Positions 34,380 through 46,400 of a stretch of DNA of 64,000 bases are shown here, piece by piece (positions within the stretch are counted from its first letter, which is position 1; each line of letters begins with the position of its first letter). Origin of the DNA: Entomortierella parvispora. Lineage: Eukaryota > Mortierellomycota > Mortierellomycetes > Mortierellales > Mortierellaceae. The translations under genes were made by a program, and so were the position numbers. The notes beneath the pieces are model-generated. The model saw only the letters and a list, made by a program, of their open reading frames with translations. It ran no database searches and was not told the DNA's origin. Location: the NCBI GenBank assembly GCA_963573315.1, contig OY752142.1, positions 1,860,001-1,924,000 of the forward strand, read 5' to 3'.

Positions 34380-35808
34380 ATGCAATCCCCAGGACAGGAA
34401 CAATCACAACATCAACGTCAACACGAACACGAACACCAATTTCAGCAACAGCTACAAGAACAGCAGTATCAACAAGGGCAACAGTCATCGCTCGAACAGC
34501 AATTACAATACCAACAGCAGCAACATCTCAACCAACAACCAATGTTTGTCCAACAACAACAGCATCAGATCCAACAACAGTGGCAGCTGGAGCAGCAGCA
34601 GAACCTACAGCTTCGTGAGCAACAGTATCTTCAGGAGGTTCAGGCTGCCCAACATCGGGCCCCCACCCAGGACAATGGCTCAGGTCAATCTACTCGTAAG
34701 CGTGGTCTTGCTGTAGAGTCTGACGAGTTCATGGGTATGAAGGTAAGGACACGTTTTTTTTTCTCAGAGTGCTCCGCTGTTTGTTGGGATAAGCAGAAGA
34801 GCAACATGGAAAGTGTGAGCATTGGGAATGTCATTAATCTCACAGCTCTCTGAATTCCTTCCCCCTTTGTAAATATAGAAACGCAACCTTGGCTCAGAAG
34901 GCTCAGCTCTCGGACACTTTGGATACCCTGATCCAATGGATAGTCCAGGGTCCATTCGTTCAAACATGTCTGGGGACCATGGCGCTTCCATCTCTCAGGG
35001 ATATTTTGATCACCCATATCAGAGCGGATCCACAGCCTCAAGTCCAGTCAATGGTGCAGGGTTCATGCAACCGGGAGGCTCATTTAGTTACCCTGCTTCT
35101 GCTCCCACGACCCCAGCAGGAGGGTCATCCTCCTCAGGCTTTAATGTAATGTCGTCCACCAGTTCCTCCAGTCATACTGGAAGCCAAATGGGAGCCTCCA
35201 AGGGTTGGAGCTCTTTTGGATCTCGATCGAGCCCCCAGACGCCTTTGACGACAGCCATCCCGGCTTCCATCGTCAATGCCTCTAACGTCTTCACGTCCGC
35301 GCTGACAGAGCAGCAGCCACTCGAGTACCGGCTGTTGCAGGAGCAGCAAAAGCTTCAACAAACCCAACAGGAAGAACAACAGAGACTGCAACAGGCACAA
35401 CAACAAGAACTTTTCGAGATGCATCGTCATATGGAAGAAGAGACCAAGGCTCAAGCTTTTGCTGCACAGGGGTCCTCCTTGACTGCAGAAATGGCTATGC
35501 ATGAGCAGCAACGACAACAGATGCAACAACAACAACATCAGAGGCAACCTTCGCCCTCACGACAGAACACAGTTCATCATGACCATAATGACCCCGCGAC
35601 TTGGGGCTTTGAGAACGCGGCCCCAGCAGGTGGACAATTCACAGGGTATTTGGGAGGATATGGCAAGGGTTATACTCCAGCCATCACGGGAGGTGTCGCC
35701 GTCCTGGCGGCAGCCTCGGCAATGGCAGCGAGTCGGTATCCTCAAGGTGCAGGACGGAGTGGAGGCAGCTCCGGGGGAGGATCTTCCGGCATGGATATGG
35801 ACATGTAA
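34380..35808 (+). CDS. Gln-rich protein of unknown function
   Basis: Two exons (34380-34742 and 34879-35808; intron 136 nt) give 430 residues. Residues 1-90 are dominated by Gln with repeated QQQ and QQ runs (a prion-like composition). A short KRGLAVESDEFMGMKKRNLGSE segment crosses the exon junction and may be the conserved core. The middle is Ser/Pro/Gly-rich. A second Gln/Glu helix-forming stretch (LLQEQQKLQQTQQEEQQ) lies near 250-270. The C-terminus has a hydrophobic Ala-rich segment (GGVAVLAAASAMAASR) followed by a Gly/Ser tail ending MDMDM. I do not recognise the family. A transcription or RNA-granule role would be guesswork. Confidence 0.75.
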
Positions 35809-36277
35809 ATTGTTTTGATCCTGCCTCTTATTTATCATGATGTCTACTATTTCCGATATTCCTTTTTTTCGTTTTACTTCTTGTCCTTCAACATGTATAC
35901 CCCGTCTTTTCACGCAATTGAGTTTTAAAAATCAAATAAATGCAGACAGATCAACATCAACATCAACAACATACTGTACGTCCCTCAAAGAGAGAGAGCC
36001 ACAGGTGCAAGGTACATGGACGTGACAACATCTATTTCGAATTTAATTGTGCTGTCTTTCTTTTTCTTTTTACTTTGAATCTCGAAACTATCTGATGGCC
36101 AGCAAAAGGGTTGTGTCAAGGAGAAGGAGGATGGATGGGAATAGTATATGAGGGGCGGGGAAAAAGGCAAAAGGCGCAAAAAAGAAAGAAAAAAAAAAGA
36201 TGCAAGAAGAAACAAGGGAAAATAGTATATGCTTGTATCGAGTATCGCTCTGGAGGACACTTATTATAGGTTATCGT
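35809..36277. other. Convergent 3' flanks
   Basis: Downstream region shared by the Gln-rich gene (+) and the NoxR gene (-). AATAAA-type words occur at about 35934-35939. No coding or RNA gene was seen. Confidence 0.5.
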
Positions 36278-39087
36278 TCAATCATCTTCATCAAAACACC
36301 AAAGTTCTATTCGGTCGAGGTTACCCATCGTCTCCATGTGAACTTGTTGCGCCATCAACCAATCCTCATCATCAATCATGGACAACATGTGGTGGTCTTC
36401 ATCCTTGTACTTTAGCTTGAGAGGCCGCTTGGTTTGGAACTTTTCCTGTACACGCTGAAGAAGTTCATGAATAGGTGTATCCATTCGTACCAGCACAGCT
36501 CGCGTGTCGGTATAATGGCATTTAACGCGTAGCTATGGGACAGGAAAAACGTTAGGGAGAATGATCAAGCGTTTTTGTTTGAAAAAAAAAGAACAAAAAA
36601 AAAAAAAAGTGCTGGACGGTGCAGGAATATTACCTTGTCGCGAAGACCTGCATAAACGGGTTCATCCAAGTAATTTCCTTCGTCTGACCGAACACCACTG
36701 GCTCCACCCATCACGCTTGGACTGTAACTCAGCGGACTGGCGTTTGTGGGTACCGAGGATTGTCCGCTGGAGCCTCCATTTGGAGTACCACTGCGGAGGC
36801 TGTCCTCACGCCTCAATCCACGATTGGTGCTTCCCATTCGCCTCAATTCTGCCAGCACAGGCGCCGTCCCTGGACCGCGATTAGTAGGTGGACTCGTGCT
36901 GTAATTCGATCCGTTCATAGATCCGTTGCTGCCTCCATACGCACCCATTGGAGGAGAGGTGGTGTTGGCGTTTGAGTATTGGCGGGCCAACCCGGGTCGG
37001 ACGTTGGCACTCGAGTTGGATCGCATTGGCAGAGCGGACGAGTTCGCATAAGCTGATGACACTAGCGGCACAGGCGGGGCTCCTCCATTATTCATTAATC
37101 GGTCGGAATCGACGTGAAGTGCTTGGACGTGCTGATCAATCTCGTCCATTTCATCCTGGAATCGACCCCTTCCAGCATTCGGAGGAGCAGCCGAGGTGGC
37201 ACCGCCAGCTCGAACTCCTTTTACATTGCTGTTTCCATCCAAATTCAGAGGCTGAGGTCGTTGGGATTCAGTGTTGCGTCGATAAAGTAGTGGTGGTTTA
37301 TCAGATCCCGCTGGGCCAAGACCTGAAGGTCCTGGTCCGCCATTCCGGCCGATAGGACCATCCACACCATTAAACGATGCTGCATGCTCCAACATACGAG
37401 GCCTCTCAGGATCTGTGCCCCTTCTAGACCGACCCATGCCCGGAGTTCTTTCAGTCGCACGCCGCTGCAAACCTAAGCAAAGAAAAATGAGAAAATAGAT
37501 AATCAATACGCCAAGGTTTAAGCGGTCTGAGGTTGCAAAAAGAAACATGTCGTAAAGACGAACCATTAGGTGGCGTGACTGGTCTTGGATCTTCTACTAC
37601 AGCCACATTGGTGGGTCCGCTCATTTGAACTTGCCAAGCCGACTTGCCCTGGAATCCTGCAAATTGATCGGAAGCGTCCAAGGCGGCGATGACCTTTGAA
37701 TTTCCCAGATAGTCTTTCTTTTTCGAGTTTTTGACTTTTGACTCTGCAGGGCGATAGAGCACGCCCTGAGGGACAGTGAAAACTGTGCAGTCCTGACCCT
37801 TGTCCTTGAGAGCCTGATCTAGAATGTCATGGGCCTTTATCTGTTTTTCCCTTGTCGCCCGCCAGAGATCCGTCATGCCCAGATCCATTTCGCCGAGTTC
37901 AATATAGCACAAAGCGCGGTTGAGGAGGACCTGGCATGAGTACAGTTTGAAGTCGAGTCCGAGTTGTGTGTAGTCAATGACCATGTTGCCTCTTAAGTAC
38001 TGTATGTTAGACATGCAAGTCAAAGAGGATTCAAATGTCAGTGATAAATTTTGATAATGCAGGTACAGCAAGACCGAGGCGGAAAAAGGCATGCACGTAC
38101 CAGATAAGCATCATGAAAACATTTCAAGGCTTTGGCATAGTTCTCCAGCGCAACGTTGGCGACTCCGTTTTGAAAGTAACCAATGGCCAAGTATTGGTCC
38201 AAATTGGTTGCTTCCTCGTACGCCGCACTCTAAATCGAGGAAAATCGTACTTTGGTTAGCTCCCTCTACAAAATAGAGCGGGAACGAAAGACTGTGCTAT
38301 GCGTGTATGTGTGTGTATGTGTATGTATGTGTGTATGTGTGTATGTGTGTATGTGTGTATGTGTGTGTAAGTGGTGTGTGGGGAGTGCTGCAACCACCCG
38401 GGTAAAGTGTCCAAATGTCCAGGCTTGGAAAATCTATCCTCCTTCGACTTGGGAAGGCCAATGTTCTTTTTCAACCGTTACTTACTGCTCCTTCAAAGTC
38501 GCCGAGCGTGGTCAGGACCACGCCAATGTTAAAGTGGATCTTGGCAGAGTCTGCAATGGGCTATTTTGAGTCGCCAGAACATGAGAAGGAATTGGTCAGC
38601 CAGCAGGGTAGCGGGTTCAATAATGCCTGATTTGTCGACATGTATTTGTCCGTTGTACGATCGTTGGTACTGTCGTCGGTACAAGCGGCCAACAAGCCGG
38701 AGTTGTTTCAGGTACGAAACAGGCCCGGGGTGTTCCATCTTTAACCGCGAGGTACTTGGCCAATCCCCTTGCATGCATGCATGTTGTGATCTGCATCTGT
38801 GCATCCTGCAAGTCAATGGTGGGATGGTGGGATGGTACAAGGGACGATGGCATGAAGAGTGCATCCTTTTTTTTTTTTTTTTTTTTTTTTTACCTCAAAG
38901 AGGTCCAATGCGTCTTCGTAGAGACCTTGGTCAAATGCAATCACGCCTTCGTTCCATTGGTCAAGTTCGTGCTGTTGAAGAAGGGAGAAGCAGAGAAGGA
39001 TGAGCAAAGGATGAGCAGAGTCAGTAGCTGTGTACCAATCGAGTGGAGGGCGATCGGTTGGAGTGTCGGTACCTTAAGACCGGCCAT
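36278..39087 (-). CDS. noxR: NADPH oxidase regulator NoxR (p67phox homologue)
   Basis: Cytosolic activator of fungal NADPH oxidases, which make superoxide during differentiation. Seven exons (39073-39087, 38894-38971, 38486-38560, 38101-38229, 37564-37999, 36634-37472, 36278-36532) give 608 residues. Tetratricopeptide repeats fill residues 5-165, with GVVLTTLGDFEGA and NLDQYLAIGYFQNGVA, then the hallmark YLRGNMVIDYTQLGLDFKLY. The oxidase activation motif VPQGVLYRP lies at 175-183. A long Ser/Pro/Gly-rich linker leads to a C-terminal PB1 domain (about 525-605) with the acidic KYKDEDHHMLSMIDDEDW segment. As in other fungal members, no SH3 domain is seen. The first coding exon is only 15 nt (MAGLK), and exon 2 ends at a splice donor followed by 25 A residues. 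It is divergent from the APSES factor at 41172. Confidence 0.93.
38303..38368. repeat. (TG/ATGT)n microsatellite in NoxR intron 3
   Basis: Imperfect GTGTAT/GTGTGT repeats lie inside the 256-nt intron. Confidence 0.9.
38867..38891. repeat. 25-nt T-run (A-run on NoxR sense strand) at a splice donor
   Basis: On the minus strand, exon 2 of NoxR ends with GAG and is followed by GT and then 25 consecutive A residues. Confidence 0.9.
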
Positions 39088-41171
39088 GACTGGGCGTGGA
39101 CTTGTGGATGGAGAGGTAGAGAGGTAGAGAGAGAGATGGAGATGATGGAGATGGGGGTAGGGAGATGGGATGGGCAAGAAGAAGAGGGTGAAGGTTGTAC
39201 AGCAGTAAAGATGAAGCGATGGGGAGGTCGAGGGAGATGAGGAGCAGGCTGGAAGGAAGGAAGAGGAGGAGGAGGGGAGGCAACGGAAGAGCGTGCAAAT
39301 GAAGGATGAGAGGCAGTGGACGCGGGCTCACCCACGCACTCGCTGCTGTACCTTCAGGTAATTATCTCCTTCAATGGGCACACACACACTCGGGCCAGCC
39401 AGAGAGGTGCAAGCAGCAGCAGCAGGCGTGCAGGCCAACGCCAGGCACCGACGAGCAACGGCAGCTGCAGGCAGCAGATGCAAGGAGCGCCCGTGAAGGG
39501 GACTGACCGTCTCCGCTCCTTCCGCGTCCCTGCCCTGTGCCCCCTCGCTTTTATTTCATTTCTCATTTCTCTGGCGACATTTTCATTGGCAAGCAGCAGG
39601 GCGCGCAACTCTGGCTGTGCGGGCACCCTTCATCCTTCTCCTCCTTCTCCTCCATGCCTTACTCACCACCTGCCGGCCTGCTACCCTCGACTGCCTTCTT
39701 CCCGTCCCGAGCTATCGTCAGAACCTCCCCTTGCTTTCGAGTTCATCATCGCCTCTGCCATGTCAAATCAGGACAATGATGATTCTTCACAGGCGCCGCA
39801 ACGCCACCAATAAATGATTTTGTGTATGTAATCGTTCTGGGCTGCAAAAAGCGAGAGCACAATCGATGCGATGGGCGGACGCGCTGCAGAGCGCCTTGAG
39901 TCCGTTCGCGTTGTCCGCACTCTGTCGCCTGCGATCCATCGAGTCTTTGCGCTTGGTCTCGTGGCTGGTCCATCTTGACTCCAGTTGGAGGACAAGGTAC
40001 CTTGCCGTCTTGTCCAGTCATTTCTGTCCTGGCATCTGCCAGAGGTCTGCAAGAAGCTGTGCTCTTGCCTTGGTCGTATACGAGGCAGAAAATGGGGTTT
40101 TGCCGTCCCTCGCCCCCTCGCTCAATCGCCCCATTTCATTCTCACTCACGCCCTATCTCTCCACACCTCGTATCTCTATCCCCTGGCCAAGGATATCATG
40201 TCTCGTTCACTCATCCCTCCTCCCTTTTCCGATTCCCCACCCCTGTCGTCTTGTGTTGGTTGTTTTGGTCGTTTTGGAGTATGTGTTGTGTGTTGTGTGT
40301 GTGTGTATTTGTGAATGATGTGTTGATCGCTCACTGCGAGGGTGCGAGACAAGCAAGCCCACCTGCCTTTGACTGGACGATGTGCTTCAAGAAAAGGGTC
40401 AAGGGGCGCACAGGAAGGATTGCCGACGACAAAGAGGATTTCCCGCGCCGTCCACAACCGGACTGGCAGCAAATATGACCGAGGATGAGGCGCTCCGATC
40501 CTCCATTTGACTCAGCAGGAACTCTAGGTGTCCAGATCGGCGCTCCTTCATACACTCCCACATTCTCACTCACAAAGGAAAAAGGGCGATTGTCGTCGGC
40601 ACTAGGGTCTGGTCTCGCCTCTTCCGTGTTGACTGCACCTTTCTGGCCTTTCGTGCATTGTCCCAATCCCTGTCTCTGTTTTTTATTTTTTTTTCTTCTC
40701 CATTCCTTTGGGAGTCTGCCATCATCTTGACCATCATTCTTCTCCTTCTGGTGTCCTGGGCCTGGTTGCTGGTTCACTTCTCCCACAGAAAAATATTTTT
40801 TTTCAACGGCCGAATTTTTTTTTTTGCTCTTTCCCTCTCTCTCTCTGTCTCTCTCTCTTTCTCTCACACACACTCTCCTCCTCCTCCCGCCTCTGTTCTT
40901 CGCTTTTCCGCCTCTCACAATCTCCTTTCTGTTCCTTTGCTCCGCTACCAACCCCTCCCTTCCTCTCCACATCCCCAAGGCTCATTCAAGCCCCATTCAC
41001 GACCCACCCATCCAGCTTGTTCTCTCTGTGTCACTCTCGCCCTTGCACACACCCCTCTCTATCCAAAGGACACAGCCGAGGAGCCTCCAACATCCCAGGA
41101 GAGGACCAACTGTCGACATAGTAAAAAGACAAAAGAAAAAAGAAAAAAAAAAACTAAAACAAAAGAGAGAC
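39088..41171. other. Divergent promoter region of NoxR and the APSES factor
   Basis: About 2.1 kb with no recognisable coding exon. The NoxR side is purine-rich (39095-39270). The APSES side is strongly pyrimidine-rich with CT repeats (40830-40880) and ends in an A-rich stretch just before the ATG. Open frames here are low-complexity. Confidence 0.45.
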
Positions 41172-43395
41172 ATGCCCATGCCGACACAACCACAGTCCAG
41201 CAACAGGCACTCAATATCAACTGGCTTTGGCCATAATGCCAATGGCCATCACCACCATCATTCTCATCACCCTGCCACGACTCTCTCCAATGCCACCCAG
41301 TACGAGGACGAGCTTCCGGCCTCGAGCAAGGCCCCACTGAAGTATGCACTCAAGGACATCCACCCTGACGACAGCAAGGACAAGGTCTTTGCGGCGATTC
41401 TCAAGGCGCTGCTCTACCTCCGTAACAAGCCTTCGTCGCCAAAGGAACTGGCCAATTGTATCATGAAAAACAAGTATACCATGCTAGGGTAAGATATCGA
41501 GTTGTCTCTTTTTGTCTCTTCCGTCCACCTGCGCCTCCCCCTCTCCATCCCATCCAGGGATTATGTCAAATAATCCCCACCACCGGCAGGACTTGATCTG
41601 CGCTCTCCTTTATTTCCTCTCTCGGATGGAAGTTGTGTTCTTTGTCCCTCTCTCTGAACCTGCCTGCGCGGCGTAGTTCATTCCGGGGACCACTCCCCAA
41701 CGGACGGCACTGTGGCAACGACTGTACCGATCTAGCACCTTTAGTTTCTCTCCCCTTTTCATGGCATCCCGCGGCATGTGTCGCCACCATTTGTTCACAG
41801 CTTTGATCTGCTTTTTTGGGGCGCAGACGAATGCACGAGCGATCTTTATCCAGAACAGAATCAGATCGAGACATCCGCTGTGGAGCTTCCTCTTTATCCA
41901 AATGATCAGTTCCTATTATCGCTCTTCCCCTTGTCGAGCCACATCCTTCGGGTCTTTTTCTTTTTCTTTCTGTCTTTCTGGCATTGTCCTGCGCTTTACT
42001 TGCTGCCGATCAACTTTTGGGACCTTGAGTTGAGATCCACCCAACACTCACACGGGGAATGTCTTTTTTGTCTTAATCTGGATTTCAAGCTGCGCTTGGC
42101 TGTCATCCATTCTCTGTATTTTATTATTCGTGGTCAGTCTACTCAGTCAATCAATCAGGGTGCGTCAGTGGTTTCTGTGTCTCTCCTGGTCTGGATTTCG
42201 TTTCTGGTGGTTCTTGTCCGTCACCATCTTTCTACCACAGAGGTGCCTGTGTGATAGCCCCTACCCTTACCCTTCCCAGAGGGCTACTATCGTCATCCGA
42301 ATCTGTGTCCATGGTCAGAGGACAGTGGTGGCGGCAGCAACATCCTTTTGGACCCTTTTTGGCATTACTTGGTGTGTAATTCAGGGTGCTGTGGCATCGG
42401 TCTAGACATGGTTCTTCCTATCCGCTCTCGTCGGACTGCCCGAGGGAAAGCACCGGGAAGTGAGGAAGAAAGAAAGAAAGAGAGAGAGAAGGTGAGAGAG
42501 AACATCCAGAGCATGTTTGCCACCAGATTGCAAGCAATCACGGGGACATTTTCCCGGGCCTGGCAACTGTAATATCCATTCTGGATCAACGGCGGCGACA
42601 ACACGCCCTCCCAAATGGCTGGAGGCACCTTATCGTGGTGACGATTCGAAGATTCGGTCACCGGCCAGGGGGGCCTGGAAAGCCAGGACATCCAACCAGC
42701 CCATCCCAGAGAGAACAGTGCAGGGAGCGGGAGCTGGCAGAAAGGAGAAGAAGAAAAAAAAAAAGAGTTTGGCACACTTTGGTGTCCCGACCCTGTCTCT
42801 GATTTTTTGATTTGCCACGAGGGACCGCGAGTGCATGGCGACTGATAGGGTTTGGCAGCCAGTTTCGGTGCTTCTTTTTACTTCTTTTTTTTTTTTTTTT
42901 TTGCTTTCCCACCTTGCTGGCTCGGCGGTGGACCGGGTTGGAGCCCTTGGCCTTGTGCATCTCCTTTTTCATCCTCCGCCCATTGCGTTTTTGGTGTTGA
43001 CGCTCTTTGTCATTGTCCTTTGTTCCCAAGGCTCTCGTTCTCGCTCACTGGAGTACAATACACTAACCGCTCGTGTGCATCAATGTATCTCTCGCTTTGC
43101 CATTTTGTACCTCTAGTGGAGCGACGCCCTATGCCACCGTGTCGTCGAGGATATCTCAACATTTCAAGCGAGCATCGGAACATAAACCCCCCAGGACCCC
43201 CATCCTTGCAAAGGCCGTCGACGAACGCCACTCGCGAAAGATCCACTATTATCTTGCCAAAAACCACATTGTCAAGAACCCAAGTGCCGTCTCCTCCGCC
43301 GATCTGGACTCCTCCTCGGGATTCTCCAGTATGGGATCCGAAGACGAGGACGAGGACGAGGACGATGATGATGACAGGCGAAGCCGTGGAATGGA

Positions 43396-43434
<39 letters not shown>

Positions 43435-46400
43435 TGATGGGGACATGTCTGGCGACTCCTCTGAACGGAAACAGAAGCGTCGGCGTCAGCATCAGCTTTA
43501 TCAACAACAGCAACAGTTGAACTCTGATACGATGCTGCACAAGTCCAGGAGCGTGATGCGTAAGCGTAAACAGCAAAAAGTCTTTCCCACCAACCGACCA
43601 ACCGTCAAACGGTTCAAGTCGAAGCATGTGCTGATTGGTAGCTTCAAGGCGACCACGCCTACGAGCATTCACCCTTCGAAATGGAGACCCGCCAACAATC
43701 AGGAGTACTCAGAGTCGGAGGAGGGCGATGATGAGAGTCTGGATGAGGATGAGGATCTAGATGATGATGATGACGTGTTTGGCAAGGATGATCTTGTCCT
43801 GATGGATCTGCACATGCCGGATATCCAAAAAGAGTCCCGCCTACCTACGCCAAAATCACTTTCTAATTTCTCGACTCCAAATTCGCTTTCATCACCCATG
43901 TCAACGCCTACTCATTCCGGGGGCTCTATCAACACTGTAGCGGGGATGCATGGACTCTTGAATGCGACCAAGATCCTGTCCTTTGATTCGAAAAAGTCCC
44001 CTCCCCACCCTGGTTCGCATGCCTCCGGACTAGCTATGACGATGGGGGTCGCTGGTTCCTTAAACCTTGCGGAGGCCATGCCGGAATCTAGTGAGGACGA
44101 ACAAGACTTTAGCGACTATCACGAGGAGATGATGCACGGCGATTTCGACGACCTTGATGATGACGATAAGAGAACCGTCAGCATCAAATCAGAAGCACCG
44201 ACGCAACCGAAGAGCATCGCGGTGCCCATCCCCTCAGTTCGCAGCACGGGACCATCGTCCTCTTTTGCAGCAGGAGGTACACCCGTATCCCCATTTGGCA
44301 ACCTCGCATCTACCCCTACATCGAGCTCGTTCTTGATGGGAATATCGCCTCGGAGTAGAAAGATGTCTATGAGCGGTCTCTTGATGCCTCCAGACTCATT
44401 ACTGTTGTCTCCCCGATCCAGCAATATTTTTGATCCAGAGTTCGGCTCGACTTTTCTTACAGACTACTCGAACGACATGTCATCTACGAAGGACCATCAG
44501 TATGTTCCTTTGATGGAGCTCAACAACCCAGAGTCCATGCCCGTGTCGGAATTGGATCGTCTGTTAAGTTCGTCTGGTGGTTCTTTCTTCCCAAGTTTGT
44601 CACGGAAAGTCTCCATCTCAGGCTGGGGAAACATTAACGCCAAGCATATTGGACACACGCCTCATCGCCAATCGAATCTTCGAAATACTGCCAGCGGAAT
44701 CCTTCAAAATGCTGCTACCTCACCCCTTCTTCATTCCTCAACCGGTGGCGTTTTCCCCCCAGCATCGCCCGCTGCAAAGTCAGTTAGCTTTAATTCTACT
44801 ACAGGAGCCACACCTCATCCATTGGCTGCCAATGCTGCAGCCACAAAGACTACAGAACCAAAATCAGGTACAGGCATTGCCGTAACGGTGTCCTCTCCAA
44901 ATGCGACAACGCAGCAAAAACCAACGGTACCGACGGCAAATTCATCCACATCACAGCCCAAGCCAGAAATTTCCGCTGCTGCCTCTTCTACGACGCCGAC
45001 TGTCGTTGTTCAAAATGCATCCGAAAGCCCGATTACTGTTACAGGGGCTGACAAGGATGTGGACATGGAAGCCACGCAGGATTTGGATCAAGATGATGAG
45101 ACAGAATCGGAGCTGGAGGATGACGATGATGATGCCCCACCAAAGCCCCCTACTGAGCCTCCAAAGTCACTTGTCCGAGTTTCAGTATACGCAAACTTGC
45201 AAGTGTACGAAACCATCATGCCAGGCACGGATTTGAGATTGATGCGTGTGGCGGGTGTGGTAGCTCCACCAAATCCCAACATGAACGGACGAGGCGTTGT
45301 GATCCAGAAAAAGGTCATTCCTGCTCTGAATAACGATCAGCATGCAGGATTTGTGAATGCGGCCATGTTGAGGTTAGCCGCAAGAACGATCATTGGGGAC
45401 GGTCAGTTCGATATCAACCAAGAACCCACTACCCTCTACATTGTACTAGAGGGTCCGATGGAAGTTCGCGGAGCTTGGTAAGGGTTGTTTTTGCTACATT
45501 GTTTTCTTTCATGTATATCGGCGGTCGCAATAACGTGTCATTGACTCCTTTATCTGTTCTTATCTGCAGGGTTGGATTGGCAAGAGCCCGAGAGCTTTGC
45601 CATGAGTACAGGCTCGATCTGCTGCCAGGGATTGCTCAGATGTTGCAGGACAATCCTATGCAGGTCGCCAATCCCAGTACGTATTCCATGTTGTTGTACA
45701 ATACCTTGGGAAATAGGAAGTCCTTGAGCTAAATATTCACTTTTTTTGGTTTTTTCTTCAGACGAATCTCGTGGATCTTCTAGGCAGTCAGCTGAAAAGA
45801 AGAAGACCATGAAGCAGAAGAAGCTACAGCAAGCAGCTCTACAACAACAGCGAGCCGCGGCCCAATCACAGTCGACCTCTCTCAAGGCCGAGTCTGCTGC
45901 CAGTTCTATTATCGATAGTAGACGCAAGTCCCATGCAGCCGATGATGACACCACTCCGTTTGTCAATTTTGAAGAGCTCGAGGAGAAACCAAAGAGGTCG
46001 TCGGATAATGATATGGATATGACATCTGGTGACGGTTCCACATCCCTGTCAGGAGGCGGGCTTGCTGTTGGAGGCGGCACAGGAAACGCTTCTCAGCACT
46101 CTGCATCCGATGGAGCCGTTGCTCAGAACGGCGCCCGAGAGCCTGAAGCCAATCAACTCTGGATCCCCACCACGAACCCCGTGGTACCCAACATTCACCT
46201 GACGGTGATTGATAACGTCGCCCTTTATACCACGAAACTGGTCAACCCCGGAGCAGAGTATCGACTGCTGCGTCGGGCCGACAACGGTTACGTGAACGCA
46301 ACAACGTTGTTGCTTGCTGGTGGTGTTGAGACAGAGCAGGAGCGCAGTATCGTGTTGAGTTTGGAGCTTGGACGTGTTCGAGTGCGTAAACCAGGCTCGC

